Source: Pyrocephalus nanus (taxonomy: Eukaryota; Chordata; Aves; Passeriformes; Tyrannidae). From it: DNA of 64,000 nt. This document shows positions 50,508 through 62,505 of the stretch, piece by piece. Below the pieces are notes generated by a model, which searched no databases, was not told where the DNA came from, and worked only from the letters and a program-made list of their open reading frames with translations. Numbering within the stretch: the stretch's first letter is position 1; each line of letters begins with the position of its first letter. The DNA is taken from positions 10,465,501 to 10,529,500 of the forward strand of contig CM076280.1 in assembly GCA_038380795.1 (NCBI GenBank), read 5' to 3'. The translations under genes and the position numbers were made by a program.

Positions 50508-51640
50508 AAATGAGTGTGCAGGACCCTAATGAGTGTGCAGGACCTGTATGAGTGTGCAGGACCTGTATGACTGCTGCAGGACCCTAATTAGTGCTGCAGG
50601 ACCCTAATGAGTGTGCAGGACCCTAATGAGTGTGCAGGACCCTAATGAGTGTGCAGGACCTGTATGAGTGTGCAGGACCTGTATGACTGCTGCAGGACCC
50701 TAATTAGTGCTGCAGGACCCTAATGAGTGTGCAGGACCCTAATGAGTGTGCAGGACCTGTATGAGTGTGCAGGACCCTAATGAGTGTGCAGGACCCTAAT
50801 GAGTGTGCAGGACCTTAATGAGTGTGCAGGACCCTAATGAGTGTGCAGGACCCTAATGAGTGTGCAGGACCCTAATGAGTGTGCAGGACCTGTATGAGTG
50901 TGCAGGACCTGTATGAGTGTGCAGGACCCTAATGAGTGTGCAGGACCTGCATGAGTGTGCAGGACCCTAATGAGTGTGCAGGACCCTAATGAGTGTGCAG
51001 GACCTGTATGAGTGCTGCAGGACCTGTATGAGTGTGCAGGACCTGTATGAGTGTGCAGGACCCTAATGAGTGTGCAGGACCTTAATGAGTGTGCAGGATC
51101 CTAATGAGTGCTGCAGGACCCTAATGAGTGTGCTGGACCCTAATGAGTGTGCAGGACCCTAATGAGTGTGCAGGACCCTAATGAGTGCTGCAGGACCCTA
51201 ATGAGTGTGCAGGACCCTAATGAGTGTGCAGGACCTGTATGACTGCTGCAGGACCCTAATGAGTGTGCAGGACCCTAATGAGTGCTGCAGGACCCTAATG
51301 AGTGTGCAGGACCCTAATGAGTGTGCAGGACCTGTATGACTGCTGCAGGACCCTAATGAGTGTGCAGGACCTGTATGAGTGTGCAGGACCTGTATGAGTG
51401 CTGCAGGACCTGTATGAGTGTGCAGGACCCTAATGAGTGCTGCAGGACCCTAATTAGTGCTGCAGGACCCTAATGAGTGCTGCAGGACCCTAATGAGTGT
51501 GCAGGACCCTAATGAGTGTGCAGGACCTGCATGAGTGTGCTGGACCCTAATGAGTGTGCAGGACCCTAATGAGTGTGCAGGACCCTAATGAGTGCTGCAG
51601 GATCTCACTGAGTGTTGCAGCATCCCAATGAGTGTTGTGG
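50508..51640 (+). repeat. Minisatellite (VNTR), about 58 units of 19-20 bp
   Basis: The basic unit is GTGCAGGACCCTAATGAGT (19 bp). Main variants swap CCTAAT for TGTAT-type (TGTATGAGT), or insert one base (GCTGCAGG, 20 bp). Counting CAGGA-type anchors gives about 58 units, of which about 17 are the TGTAT or TGCAT class. The last two units (51601-51640) are decayed, while the rest are near identical, which points to recent homogenisation. The array begins 15 bp after the exon donor at 50493. The unit length is not a multiple of three and each unit carries stop codons (TAA, TGA), so it is non-coding. Confidence 0.98.
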
Positions 51641-54600
51641 GGTTTTGCCACCAGGGAGAGGAACTTGCTCATCCCGAGAACAGAGCTGCAGTTTCCCTTG
51701 CAGTGCAAGTGGCTGCTGAGTTATTTTGAAGGGACTGGGGCGGTGTGAGATGCTCTTAGCAACTGTGACATAGATCTTGGTAGAGCAATAAGATCTGAAT
51801 GTAAATCTGGAGCAGCTGAGGGTGAGCTGTCTCACTTGGGAGACTTTCCTGGAGAGGTTTCCTCGCTGAGTGCCAGGGGAGTGCATCCAGAGATGTGTTT
51901 ACTGGCCTGCAGCTGTAGATTGTCCTCATCCTCCCACAGAGGGAAAACCTCCTGGAGAAAAGCCTGCCATCAGCTCCCAGGACACCTGCCAGGCTGTGGT
52001 TCCTCAGAGCCTGGCATCCTCTCCCAGCAGGAGCCTGGAGGAGCCATTTGCTCTTTGCCACGTCTTTCCATCCCTTTGCCCTGAGATGCTCTGCTCATCC
52101 CTGACTTGCTGTGTGTAGAGTGGGAAGTGTTTTGACATGACTGGCAGTGCTGCCAGAATCAAACAGGGCTGACCCCTGGGAAGGGCTCTGCAGTGGCCAT
52201 TTCACAGGTGGTTTTGTCACTGCTGTGAGTCCTCTCTCTGATCCTGCAGACTTCCAGAGTGGATCACAGGGATTTTTACCCCAAGGGCTGTGTTATCAAT
52301 CAGTAATATCAAACCCAAGTGATGATTTAATTTAGGAGCACACCGAGCTGACAGATGGAAGCACAATGGTGGGATCTAAATAGATTTTTAAAAGTGGGCA
52401 ACAAAGATGCAGCTGGGAGTATTTGTGGAGGCTTTTTCCTATTGTATCATCAGCCTGGACACGACTCTGGTTAATTCAACAGAATCTGGGGCTCTGTAAC
52501 CAGCTGAAGTCACTGTGTCCTTCTTGGGAATATTGAGGGTAACCTCAGGAATAGTAAAGGAGAAATCAATCTGTGTAGGAATTTAAACAAAATAAGTTCA
52601 AGCACAAAATATCCACAGCTGGATGGTCCCAGTAGGAGCCCCAGCCAAGGCAATCAGAAGGTCCTGTTTTCAAGGGGCAAAGGTGGATGATCAGCTATCA
52701 CACAGGTATTTTTATCCCCAGAAGAGGTAAATGCTCTTGCAGGTGGTTTGCTCCATACAGGTTTTCTCTGCAGGCCACACCTTCTTTACAGGCTCAGCTG
52801 CTGCACAGCAAACCCAGGGAGGCAGAACCAGAATTTCAAAGGGAAGACAATGGTGCAATCTAAAAAAAAAAAAAAAATTCTGAGCACACCCAGTTCACCT
52901 GAGAACGTTTGCACTGGTGAGTGAGTCACCAGCAGCAGTTTGGACAAGGAGTTTATTTCAGTTCTGCAAGTTGTGCCTTCCATCAGAACCCATCTAGCCC
53001 AGTAAATGGGTGTCTTTGAACCTTAAAGAACATACCACTTGTCGATGAAAAATGCAAAAGAAAAGATGGGAAAATCTGGATTCTTCACAAGACTGGGGGT
53101 TTGGAAGTGTTTGCCCGAGTGTACTTTTAGTCAGTGGAAATCAAATGATGTTTCTTCCTTTCCAATGGCATCTGTCCTGCTTTTTGGGGATTTTTTAGAG
53201 AAGTTGCTCCAGCTTTAGGCAGGTTAGCCCTGGGGAGTGGAACATAGGTGGGATGTGGTTGCTTTGGGCAGCTCTGTCCTTCTGTGAGGGTTAAATAAGG
53301 GGAATCATCACACAGGTAATACAAGGCCTTTGTCTTCCCCGGGTTAAAATCCCCCCCCATCTCATCTCTTTGCTGCTCAGCCCTGGGAATGTCACTGCAT
53401 TAATATGAATGGCTTCATTACTACAGCTGTTAGGGCTGCCCAGGCTTCAGCAGATGTCTGACTTAGGAAATCCATTCTCCCTCACCTCCCTTCATTAAGC
53501 AGAGGAACATTAGCAGTCAGTCCACTCCAGCCACGGGGAGCAGTAATTAGTGCCTTGGTTTAGTGGTAATGGGATTATTACTTTTGAGCCTGCTGTTGTA
53601 GGTTTGGAGACTGTAAGTTTTTCATATTTTACAGCTGATTGTTCTTCCCTGACATCTCCATCCTTCTGCTCTGGAGTCTCCAGGGGACTGGGAAGCTCAG
53701 GAGCCCTTGGATTCAGCTGCTTTGACAGTGTTGAACTCTTCAGTTGCTTTCTTTCATTTCAGAACTAAAGCAAACCGGGGTGGAAATTCGGGAACGTCCC
53801 TTGGGAGCTCCCTTCCCATCCAGAGGTTTGCCAGGCAGGTTGCAGTTAATTGGGCATTGTGGGTTTGGAAAACAAGAGCTTGTGGTAGTTTCCTGAATTA
53901 TAGGATAGAACCCTGAAATCAAGTCTTGAGATTCCTGTATCTCAATATGTGACCTGGCTTTTTTACCCCTCCTACTAAAAGAAATTTCTGATAAAGCTTC
54001 TTGAACTCGAACAAACCCTTCCCTAGCCCCAGTTATCTCATGCTGTGAAATAATTATCTCCCATGCAGATCCCTCAGGTAAATTCTGTGACAGCAGAGCT
54101 CTGTAGGAGCTGCTGCAGGCAATGGATTCCAGTCTCTACCCCAGTGAACACTCCCTGCTCCTGCTCTGAGAACCAAGTGCAGTGCCCAGGTTTTAGTCTG
54201 GGAGTGGAGAGCCAGGGGTGTGTTCCACATCCCATCTGTAGAGGCAGCAGATCTGGTGTATGTGGGTATAAAATTAAACATGGGCAGGGAAATTCTGATC
54301 CTAACGAGTTTCCTGCATCACACACACTCGTGGGAGAGACTGCCTGTCCTCACAGCCACAGCTTTGGGGTTCAGTGGCCTGGCTGGAGTCCTTTGTGCCC
54401 CTCAAACAGAGACCTAATTAAAAGTGCTTCAGGAAAACTCAATATCCAAGGACAGCACAAGAAAGGCAAGGCTTGAGGTGTCAGTGAAAATGTTTTCTTA
54501 GGCAGGGACCCAGGGTTGTGTCCTCTGTCAGTGGAGACACCAAGGAGCCCAAGGGCAAATGCTGGACCCCCCTCTGTGCCCGAGGGAGATGGGACAGCCT

Positions 54601-57600
54601 CGGGTTGGCTGGAATTTGCCTTTCAGGGAATACAGAGAAGCTCTGGATCCCAACAGCCTGAGGTGTGATGTGGGTTAAACCCAAAAACTGTGTGGTATTT
54701 CATCCAACACAGGGACCAGGAGCTGAGACAGTCTGCTGAGTGCTAATTAAATCCTCTCACTGTGCCCACCTTGCAGGGAAATCACGAGCTGGGGGGGTTG
54801 CTGGGGCTCCCTGTGCGAGGACTCTCTCCCATCCCATCAAGCACTGCCATCTATTGACTCCTTCTGTTAGAGCCAGCTTTGTCTGGATTCCTGGGAAAAT
54901 AGCCCAGGCCAAGCTCAGTCCAAATTGCCAAAGAACTTGGGCAGAAAAGTTGGACCAAGTGACTGGACCAAGAAACCAGAATGATTTCTTGCTGTTAGTC
55001 CATCTCCCTGGCCCTGCAAGGGCCCTCCTTCCAGAGGGCACTGATGTAACCTGCACTCTGAATGTTTCCAGAAGCTTTGCAGATGCCTCTCTGCCTTGCC
55101 CACAGAGCTGTGTCTGAGGAAGCATCTGTGTCCTGTCTTTTACTAGACAGAATTTAGGATTTCTGGTCTCCAGACCTTTAATCCTCAGTTCTGGTATCAC
55201 TGGGATCATCAAAACCACTTCTGTGGTTGAAGCCACATTGGCTACCAAAAAAAAAACACCCTCAAAACCAAAACACATTGCAGCTCTAAGCTACACAATC
55301 CTTGGAACTGTGTGAATGGGATTGGAAAGGAAACCATTCTCAGAGAGGTTCCAGAGGCCAAACCCGGTGCTGGACACACACCCTCCAGGGGTTCTGGATC
55401 ATTTTCCCAGATCCTTGTTTTCCCATGTTCCTCATCATCTGCTTGGTGTCTGGTTCTGCTCCTGGAATGGGGTGTCTTGGAGCAGGAGCTCTCCTTGGTG
55501 GCCCATCTGTCGTTCCTCTGCTTTCTCAGGATCTTTAATAAAGCAGCATTTACAGCCACAGAGAAACAGGACATTTCTGAGGTGTTAGTTCTCCCCCTGC
55601 CTGCAGCTGGCCTTGTTTTCCTGCAGTTTTCCTGCCTCTTAGGGCTGGCACACAGCTGAATGTGCAGTGAGACATCCTAAGCTCCTCTCGTGGCATTCCT
55701 CCATCTATCCTGGTTTTAATCCTTGATAAATGGAGTATTAAATACTGATGGCAGTAAATGGAAACTCCTGGAGAGATGAAAGTGAGGAGCCCTTCTGCCA
55801 TTCCTCTTCACTGAACATAATCCTAAATAATGGGATCCAAGTTCAAGCTGCTGTGGACAAGATACTGAAGGATTTTTTTTCCCCCAAGTTTTTGCCTGTC
55901 CTTAAGACATGCCATTTTCCATTTTAATTTTGTTGTTGTTGCTGTTGAGAGCAGTCATGTAAATTATATTGCAGTGATTTGACTCTGGAGAATTTCTCCT
56001 CCTGTGTTACGTGGAGGGTGGAATGGCCCTTCCCTGGGTGTGCTCACCCTGCCTTTAATCGAGGTGTAATTGTTTACCAAACCATCACAGCTCCAAGGGA
56101 GAATCACCATCCTTTTGGTCTGGGGCTGCACACATTAAAGTGCCCTTTCCACAGGGACTGGGTCTAAGGAGAACAGGAGCATCATCACCAGTGATGAATC
56201 AACACAGAGCCATTATCATCAAGCTGTCAATTGGCCTGGGAGAGCCAGTGCCAGTGGCAGCAAGAAATATGGAAATTACCTGGAGAATGGATCTCAGTTC
56301 AGTCCCCACCTCAGGAACAGGACATGCTTGGAAGCTTTGGGCTTGTGAGCATTTTAGGGATTGGCAGAAAAGGAGGTCATTGGGAGTATTTGCAGTTATT
56401 TCCAGTCTCACTGGTGCTGTTTAGTGAAAACAGGGAGGGCTGATCTTGCTGTCAGATCCTTTTTTGTCAGGTGCACCAGCATTCAGACTTTGTACCTTAA
56501 GCATCTTTTTTTTGGTGGATTTCCAAGCTCTCCACAAAGAGGGTTTGTTCTCACCACCCTCCTTTTACAGCTGCAAGAACTGAGGGAGGGAAAACTTGAC
56601 AGACTCTGATTTGATCACTCACCAAAGCCCAGAAATGTGTCCTGAGCTGAAATTCTTCACTTCCAATTCCCAGCCCTGGTGTTAACCACGAGCTGAGCTG
56701 CTCCTAATTACTCCTCTGAAATCCTCCTCAGTTTCAGGAGAGTTCCACGTTCTCCACCTTGATGCTGTAAATGTGAAAATGAGTGAGTGGGTTCCTGGAC
56801 TCCCCTGTTCCCAGGGCAGACATGCCAGCCTTCCTTCCTTCCTCTGCCAGCAGCCCATATTGTCAGATTTCTAATTGCTTGTTATTTAAATTAGAACCCT
56901 CTGTCTGATTTTTCTAAGTCATCCTATTAACATAAATCTGTGGGTATTTTTGTCCTTCAGTTTTTGCTTGTACTTCACGAGACGTGGCAGAAATTCTGGT
57001 TTAAGGCATGAAAGATAAAATCTGTTTGACACAGGGGGAACTTTTTCCCTACTCAGTGCTGCACAGTGCAGGGATTGGAGAACCAACCTGGCTGTAAATA
57101 CGTGTTTAATTCGCTGAGCCTGACCTTGTGTATTGGAATTTTTTAAAGTAAAACTGGAATTCTCAGCTGGGGAGCAGTGGAAGCGTGGAAGGAGATGGGA
57201 GGGATTGTCAGATCTCAGCACAGAGCTGCAGTCAAACCACTGTGGATTTATGATGTGCATCAAGCAGAAGACAGGCCTGACAGGATAAAAGACGTGGTGC
57301 TCTGACCTCCTTCACTGCAAAGGACTCAGCAAGGCAGGCTATGGATTTTTTTCCCTTTCTGAACCCAGGGTGTTCCAGGGAGGTCTCTCTCTCAGCTGTC
57401 TGAAGGACAGTTCTACAGAAGAGAATGGCCTAAGGGCTCATCAGCAGCTTAATTCACACACTGAGGCCACTTTTCTTTCGAGGGATTGGTAATCCTGTTG
57501 TGGTTTCTGGGGGGGTTTGGGCCTGCTTTTGATTGCTGTCAGAGTGACAGGGACAGGGCCCACAGGGACAGTGGCAGGGCTGGCACGAGGAGGGGATGGG

Positions 57601-58324
57601 GCATGACCTGGTGGTGCTTTGGAGGGGGAGCACTGAGAGAGCTGGGTCAGCTCCCAAGGGTGAGGATCCACACAGAACAGAGCCCCTGGTTTAATCTGCC
57701 CTGAATTTCTGTGCCCCAACACCACCAAAAGTGTTCAGGACTGGGAGAAACTCAAGAGTTCTGCTCCTGTGCGAGGCCTGGGCAGAGGATTAACTGGGAT
57801 GCTTGTGTTTCCAGGGACAATCAAGTCAAATGCTGCCTGGTTCTCAGATGGGAAGGGGACAAGCAAACACTCCAGCAGGTTGCCTGGCCCTGCAGTGGGG
57901 CTGAATTAGCACAATTCCATTGATTTCCTTCAGCTCTTCCAGATGTTTGCACTTGCTCAGCCTCTGGGGACACGGGGCTGTGTGAAAGCCAGAGGCTCAG
58001 AGAAGGGCTCAGGGGCCCAAGGGGAGAAAACCCTTGGGACTGGGGAGAATCCTGGAGCAGGACAGAGAAAGGAAGGCGGGAGAAAGCAGCTCCAGGCTCC
58101 CTGTCCCTCAGCAAGCCTTTGTGGGAGAAACCTGCCTTGTGATTTCCTGACCCTCCTCTCCAGATCCCAGGGAAGCAGCGTCATAGCCAGCTGAGAAATA
58201 CCCCCAGTTCCTGTGTGTTTTCATGGAAAGAGCCCAGGGGAGGAATATTTAACATTTAGGCAGTAAGTAGGGCTAATAGGAAATGCTAATTCACTTTTCA
58301 TTCTTTTGATCAGTGTATATTGAA

Positions 58325-58505
58325 TGATAATTACAGTGATAGTACTTGGCACTTGTGTAGCACCTTTCATCTGGAGCTGTTAAAAGTGTTCTGCCAATCT
58401 GAATGAATTCAGGGCTTGCAGGCACTGGGGGGGGTTGCAATTTATCAGAATGCCTTAAAATAAATGGGGAAACTAAGGCAGGGGATGATTAAATGGCTCT
58501 CCCCA
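58325..58505 (+). mobile_element. MIR/CORE-SINE remnant
   Basis: The string GTAGCACCTTTCATCTGGAG near 58358 is followed by AATGGGGAAACTAAGGCAGG near 58463 and GATTAAATGGCTCTCCCC. The order and spacing resemble the ancient amniote MIR family (TAGCRCCTTTCATC, then GATGGGGAAACTGAGGCA, then TTAAGTGACTTGCCC). It is heavily diverged. The match is by eye against remembered consensus. Confidence 0.6.
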
Positions 58506-59872
58506 TCATTCAGAATCCACAGGAAACAGCTGGGGCTGGGTGGTTGTGCTGCTGGTCATCTTGTAAGGAACAAAATCAGCTTAAGGCATCATTTAAAATG
58601 GTGAGAAATATTAAAACTGGCCAGCTGAGTGGCCTTTACTCTCTAAAACATGGGGGGTTTTGCATTTCTGGTGGTAATTTCACAATTTGATATAAGCTCA
58701 GGTGCCTCTGTTGTGTTTTTATCTGTTGCAATTGTTTGAATTCCCCCCATAAATACAGAGAAACAATCTTGGACTCTCACTGGAATTTTCAGCAGCATCC
58801 TTGGCTCCATATCATTCCTTGAGAGACCTCCATGTCCAAAGGATGATTTGAACAGAAATGCTCATTTCAAAACTGCTGAAAAAAAAAAAAATTGGTAATA
58901 TTTCAATCTCTACCCTGGAAGCCCAAATGCAAACAGCCTGGACTAATGGGTAGGCTGACTGGAGCTGACTGGTTTCATTGCCGTGGAGTGAATGAAAGGC
59001 AAGAAAATAAACAAAAGCTTCAATTTGTTTAAACCTCCGGGCACAGAGCAAAGGGGGCCATTAAAATATACAACGTGACAGTGCCCCCTTTATTGCTTTC
59101 TGGGTCACAGATAAAGAATTGTCCTGCAGATAGGAAAGGTGGGATGATAATAAAGACGTTCCATTCTCCCTCTTCCAGTGGCCCTGACGTTGTGCTTGCA
59201 GAAAACAAGTCAGACAGTGTAAGGTATTGTCTGAGTCTCTTAGAGACCTTCAGCAGAGCATGAGTGCCCATTTCATCAGGACCTTCCTCTCTGAACTCTG
59301 CCCATTTGGGAATTAGGATTGCTTTAGCTCATGGATATGAGGCGTTATCTGAAATATTAAAGCCGTTGCAGTGGAATTAATAGAAGCATGTTCCATTGCC
59401 ACAGCTCACCCTGGAGAGTTACCAGGACACTTCTACCAAGGTTTACATTGGGTTCTGAGACATGTTTTCTTCTCACTTGGACTAAACACTTCTCCTTAAT
59501 AATAGCCAGCCTAGGCCATATTTGGGGCTGTCGTTGTGGGAGATGGTTCAGGTGGCACCTGAGTACTTGGATAATAATTAGGGTGCTGTCCCAGCAAATC
59601 ATGGAAGGGGTGCCCCATCCCAGCTGGAAGTGACCTTGTCTGTGTTGTTTGCCCCTGTGCAAGTGTCTGACTTTGATCTTTAGCAGGCATGGAGGAGCTC
59701 ATGGCCCTTCCTCTGGAGCAGGGCTGGATCATTCGGGAGATGTTTGGGAGGTTTCCCGTTCCCCTCTCAATCCCAGCCTGCTGCTGCCTCATGTGAGGCC
59801 GTTTCTCCAGGTGGTGACACTGTTGTTCCAAAGGAGGTGCAGCTCCCTGGAGCAGCAGTCTGGCTGCCTGGC

Positions 59873-59915
59873 CCGTGCTGATGCCGTGCTGATGCCGTGG
59901 TGATGCCGTGGTGGG
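59873..59915 (+). repeat. 11-bp tandem repeat, four copies
   Basis: CCGTGCTGATG is repeated about four times with a C-to-G change in the third and fourth copies and decay at the end of the fourth. Each copy adds a CpG, so the array marks the left edge of the CpG-rich islet that follows. Confidence 0.85.
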
Positions 59916-59998
59916 CTCTGGGGTGTCTGCAGTGGCTCTGGGGGTGAGGTGTGAGCGGGAACACCACACCGATTCCTGCAGACTTCCCTCAAACTTTA

Positions 59999-60012
59999 GT
60001 TACCATGGAAAC
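59999..60012. promoter_or_regulatory. RFX X-box-like palindrome
   Basis: GTTACCATGGAAAC matches the RFX consensus GTTRCCATGGYAAC at 13 of 14 positions. It lies directly beside a CpG-rich islet (60013-60365), the usual arrangement of an X-box near a start site in cilia and neural genes. Confidence 0.55.
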
Positions 60013-60365
60013 AACGTTCCCTGTCTCCTCCACGCTGTCACTTCTCCTCAGCGCTGCGCTGTGATCGGCAATAGCCGTGTTTGTCCTCCCCACGCTCCCC
60101 TTTTCCCCTTTCCCAGGGAATATTCACCCAGGAGAAGGCGAGGGAGAGCTGGGAAAGCCGGGATGCTGAGCCGCTCAGGTATTCCCGGGCCTGGCGCTCC
60201 GCCAGCAGCTTCTCGTCTTGATCTGCCTCCATAATTACAGTGGATCATATCTTCCCTGCAACATTCTTCAAAGCACCAAGGAAATGAGCTCCAGAACTAA
60301 TCACGACTTTATTTCCTGAACGGCTCCGTGCGTTCCCAACGCGGTTCCGCAGGAGGGATTCACGG
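60013..60365 (+). promoter_or_regulatory. CpG-rich islet, possible internal promoter
   Basis: About 22 CpGs fall in 350 bp, close to the number expected without CpG depletion, whereas flanking intron is strongly depleted. An ATG at 60163 reads M-L-S-R-S then a CAG/GTATTC donor-like site. Splicing from it would leave one extra base, out of phase with the expected phase-0 next exon, so a coding first exon here is not supported. A non-coding first exon for a shorter DAB2IP transcript remains possible. Confidence 0.35.
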
Positions 60366-60540
60366 CACAGCCTGCCCTTGTCCCCCCCTTCATTCCTGCC
60401 GCTTGCATGATCATATCCATGGAATTCCCACCATGTGGCAGCCTGACCCGGCTGCAGTGAAGGATCACGTTCACTTTGCTTCACTTGAGCCAAGCCAAGG
60501 TTACTTTGACTGGATTTTTTTACAAGGAATCACGTGGAAA

Positions 60541-60760
60541 AGATGAGGGGTGATGGGGACAGGGTGTTCCTGGAGAGGTTTAGACACGAGAGGAACAATT
60601 GCCACAGTAAGAACAATCCATCACTGTAACAATCTCCTCAGGGAAGCTGGGGGGTCCCCAGGGTTGGACACTGCTCAGGTTCAGCAGGGCTGGCCCAGCT
60701 TGTCCTGACTCTGCTTTTGCCAGGAAAGGTTGGACCAGCTGGTCCTTGGACCTGCCTGTC
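60541..60760 (+). mobile_element. CR1 LINE remnant
   Basis: The text CTCCTCAGGGAAGCTGGGGG, then GTCCCCAGGGTTGGACACTG, then CAGGTTCAGC and later GCCAGGAAAGGTTGGACCAG follows the order of CR1 3'-region landmarks (CAGGGAAGTGGTGGAGTCCCC, then AGGTTGGACTAGATGACC). The terminal octamers are missing. The copy is 5' truncated and diverged. Confidence 0.65.
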
Positions 60761-62394
60761 CAAATGTAGATCTGGTTTGGAGCTTTACAAACAGGAATTC
60801 AGGTTTTCCTATTGTTATGGGGTGGAGGAGGATGCCTTCCTATACCTTCCTAGGAAACAAGCCCATGGTCCCAGTGGTGTGGCCCTGGCTGAGCTGGGGG
60901 GCAGTCCCCTGGTCCTGCCTGCAGCCCCTCTGGCAGTGATTCCTTCCTTGCTAATTAGCAACTGAGTCAAAAATAGGGAAGGAATAAATGAGTGACACGT
61001 AAATCTGCCTGTTAGAATTCACATTTCCTGCTGGGTGACAAAATTCTGCTTTAAAGATAGTAAATCCACTGCTAATAGTCAGGCAAGAAATAATCACTGC
61101 TAAGACCCAAAAATAGGATCTGTCGCTTGCAATGTTTGTCTTGTTATTTTGAGGGATAAACCAGCAATGAACTTAACTTTTTTCCTTCCAGTTCTTGAAG
61201 GATATTCTTTTTGATTTATATCTTTCAATGTGAGCCTTGTAGGAAACAGAATTGTCAGCTGGGCAGTTTCCTGCTGTCTCTCATCACCTTCTTCACCACC
61301 TCAATCCAAAGATCAGACAAAAAGTGTGAGCTTAGGAGGAAAAGGTGGAAAAAAAATACCAGGGGGTATTTCTGCATTAGTTTTCATTCCTCTCTAAGCT
61401 TTCCTAATCAAAAGTTCTCTGATCTGTGAGTCCTGAGGGATGGAGGAACTCCTGGAAGCAGGGCTGGTACTCCTGTAAGTGTCACGTGTGTGTTAGATTT
61501 ATCCTTTCACTGTCATTTTCCTCCTTTTGTACCAGAGCTGTAAGGAGAAGGTGAATCCCACTGAAATACTCGTTTTTCTAAATTCTCAGGTTGGGACAAG
61601 TGAACTTCAGTATTTGCACAGTGTCTGGGAAGTCAGGGGGGCAGACTGGGAAAATGCAGGACTGATGTGTCTTCTGAATTCCAGTTGGTATTCCCCAACC
61701 TTTGCAAAAATGAGCATTTTTGTTTGGTTGCAGCTGTAATTATTGCTGAATACAAATGCTCCAATTTGAGCTGCAGAATTGTGGGGAAGGTGTTTGGAGC
61801 CAAGAGCATCTGCCTGAAACACGAGTTTCATATTCGAGTGAGTAACTTTTACTGCAGAATTACACAATGAATCCCTCCATTCCTAAGATAATAATAATTT
61901 TTTATTCTAAACACATCATCCACCAACTGCTTTTCGAAATTTATTGGTCTGGCAGCTGGTTCTGTAGAAAATGTGTTACTAAGGGCACACGAGATTTGTC
62001 AGTGAGAACGGAGCAGGTTGATGTTGGTACCTTGCTGTGGACTTAAAGTTGTCCATCAGTATTGTGGAAAATGGGGTTATCTGCTCCAGTATTTGCTCTG
62101 CTCCAGAGGTGTCAGATGGAAGTGAGCAGGAAGGTGCCTGATGAGCAGACACAACGTGACATCCACGTGCTGCTCCCAGGCCATGAATCAAAATCAGGCA
62201 AAGCAAGGATGGAACACCCTCATGAAAATCATTGCAAAAGTGGGCTTTAAAAAGGGCACAGCAATGTAAAGAGATTTATGGAGATGGTTTTCTCATCTCC
62301 CATGTGTGTTTATTGCTCATCTTGGAGAGCCCTGATACCTGTTTTACCAGGAGCAATGTCTTCGGATGGTGGGACTGCTGGCATGGGAATGAGC

Positions 62395-62505
62395 ACTTGA
62401 GAAGTAATCCTGGCTTTGCAGCTTATCTGTGCAGAGACAGTGTAGCAAATCTCTTGGACAGCTCTGCCTTCAAACTCATTTCCTCTGTGACCTGCCAAAA
62501 GCATC
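62395..62505 (-). mobile_element. Probable MIR remnant, inverted
   Basis: On the + strand AATCCTGGCTTTGCAGCTTA, then GCAAATCTCTTGGACAGCTC and CTCATTTCCTCTGTGACCTG resemble the reverse complement of MIR (CTGGCTCTGCCACTTAC, then GGCAAGTCACTTAACCTCTC, then TCAGTTTCCTCATCTGT). Divergence is high and the call was made by eye. Confidence 0.4.

Noticed and set aside
50508..51640. CRISPR-like array interpretation of the regular repeats
   Set aside because: There are no unique spacers; the units are directly tandem and the context is a vertebrate intron with no cas genes. It is a minisatellite.
60163..60180. Short coding first exon M-L-S-R-S at a CAG/GTATTC site
   Set aside because: It would leave phase 1, but the next DAB2IP exon must start in phase 0 after ACG at 50493; the frames do not join.
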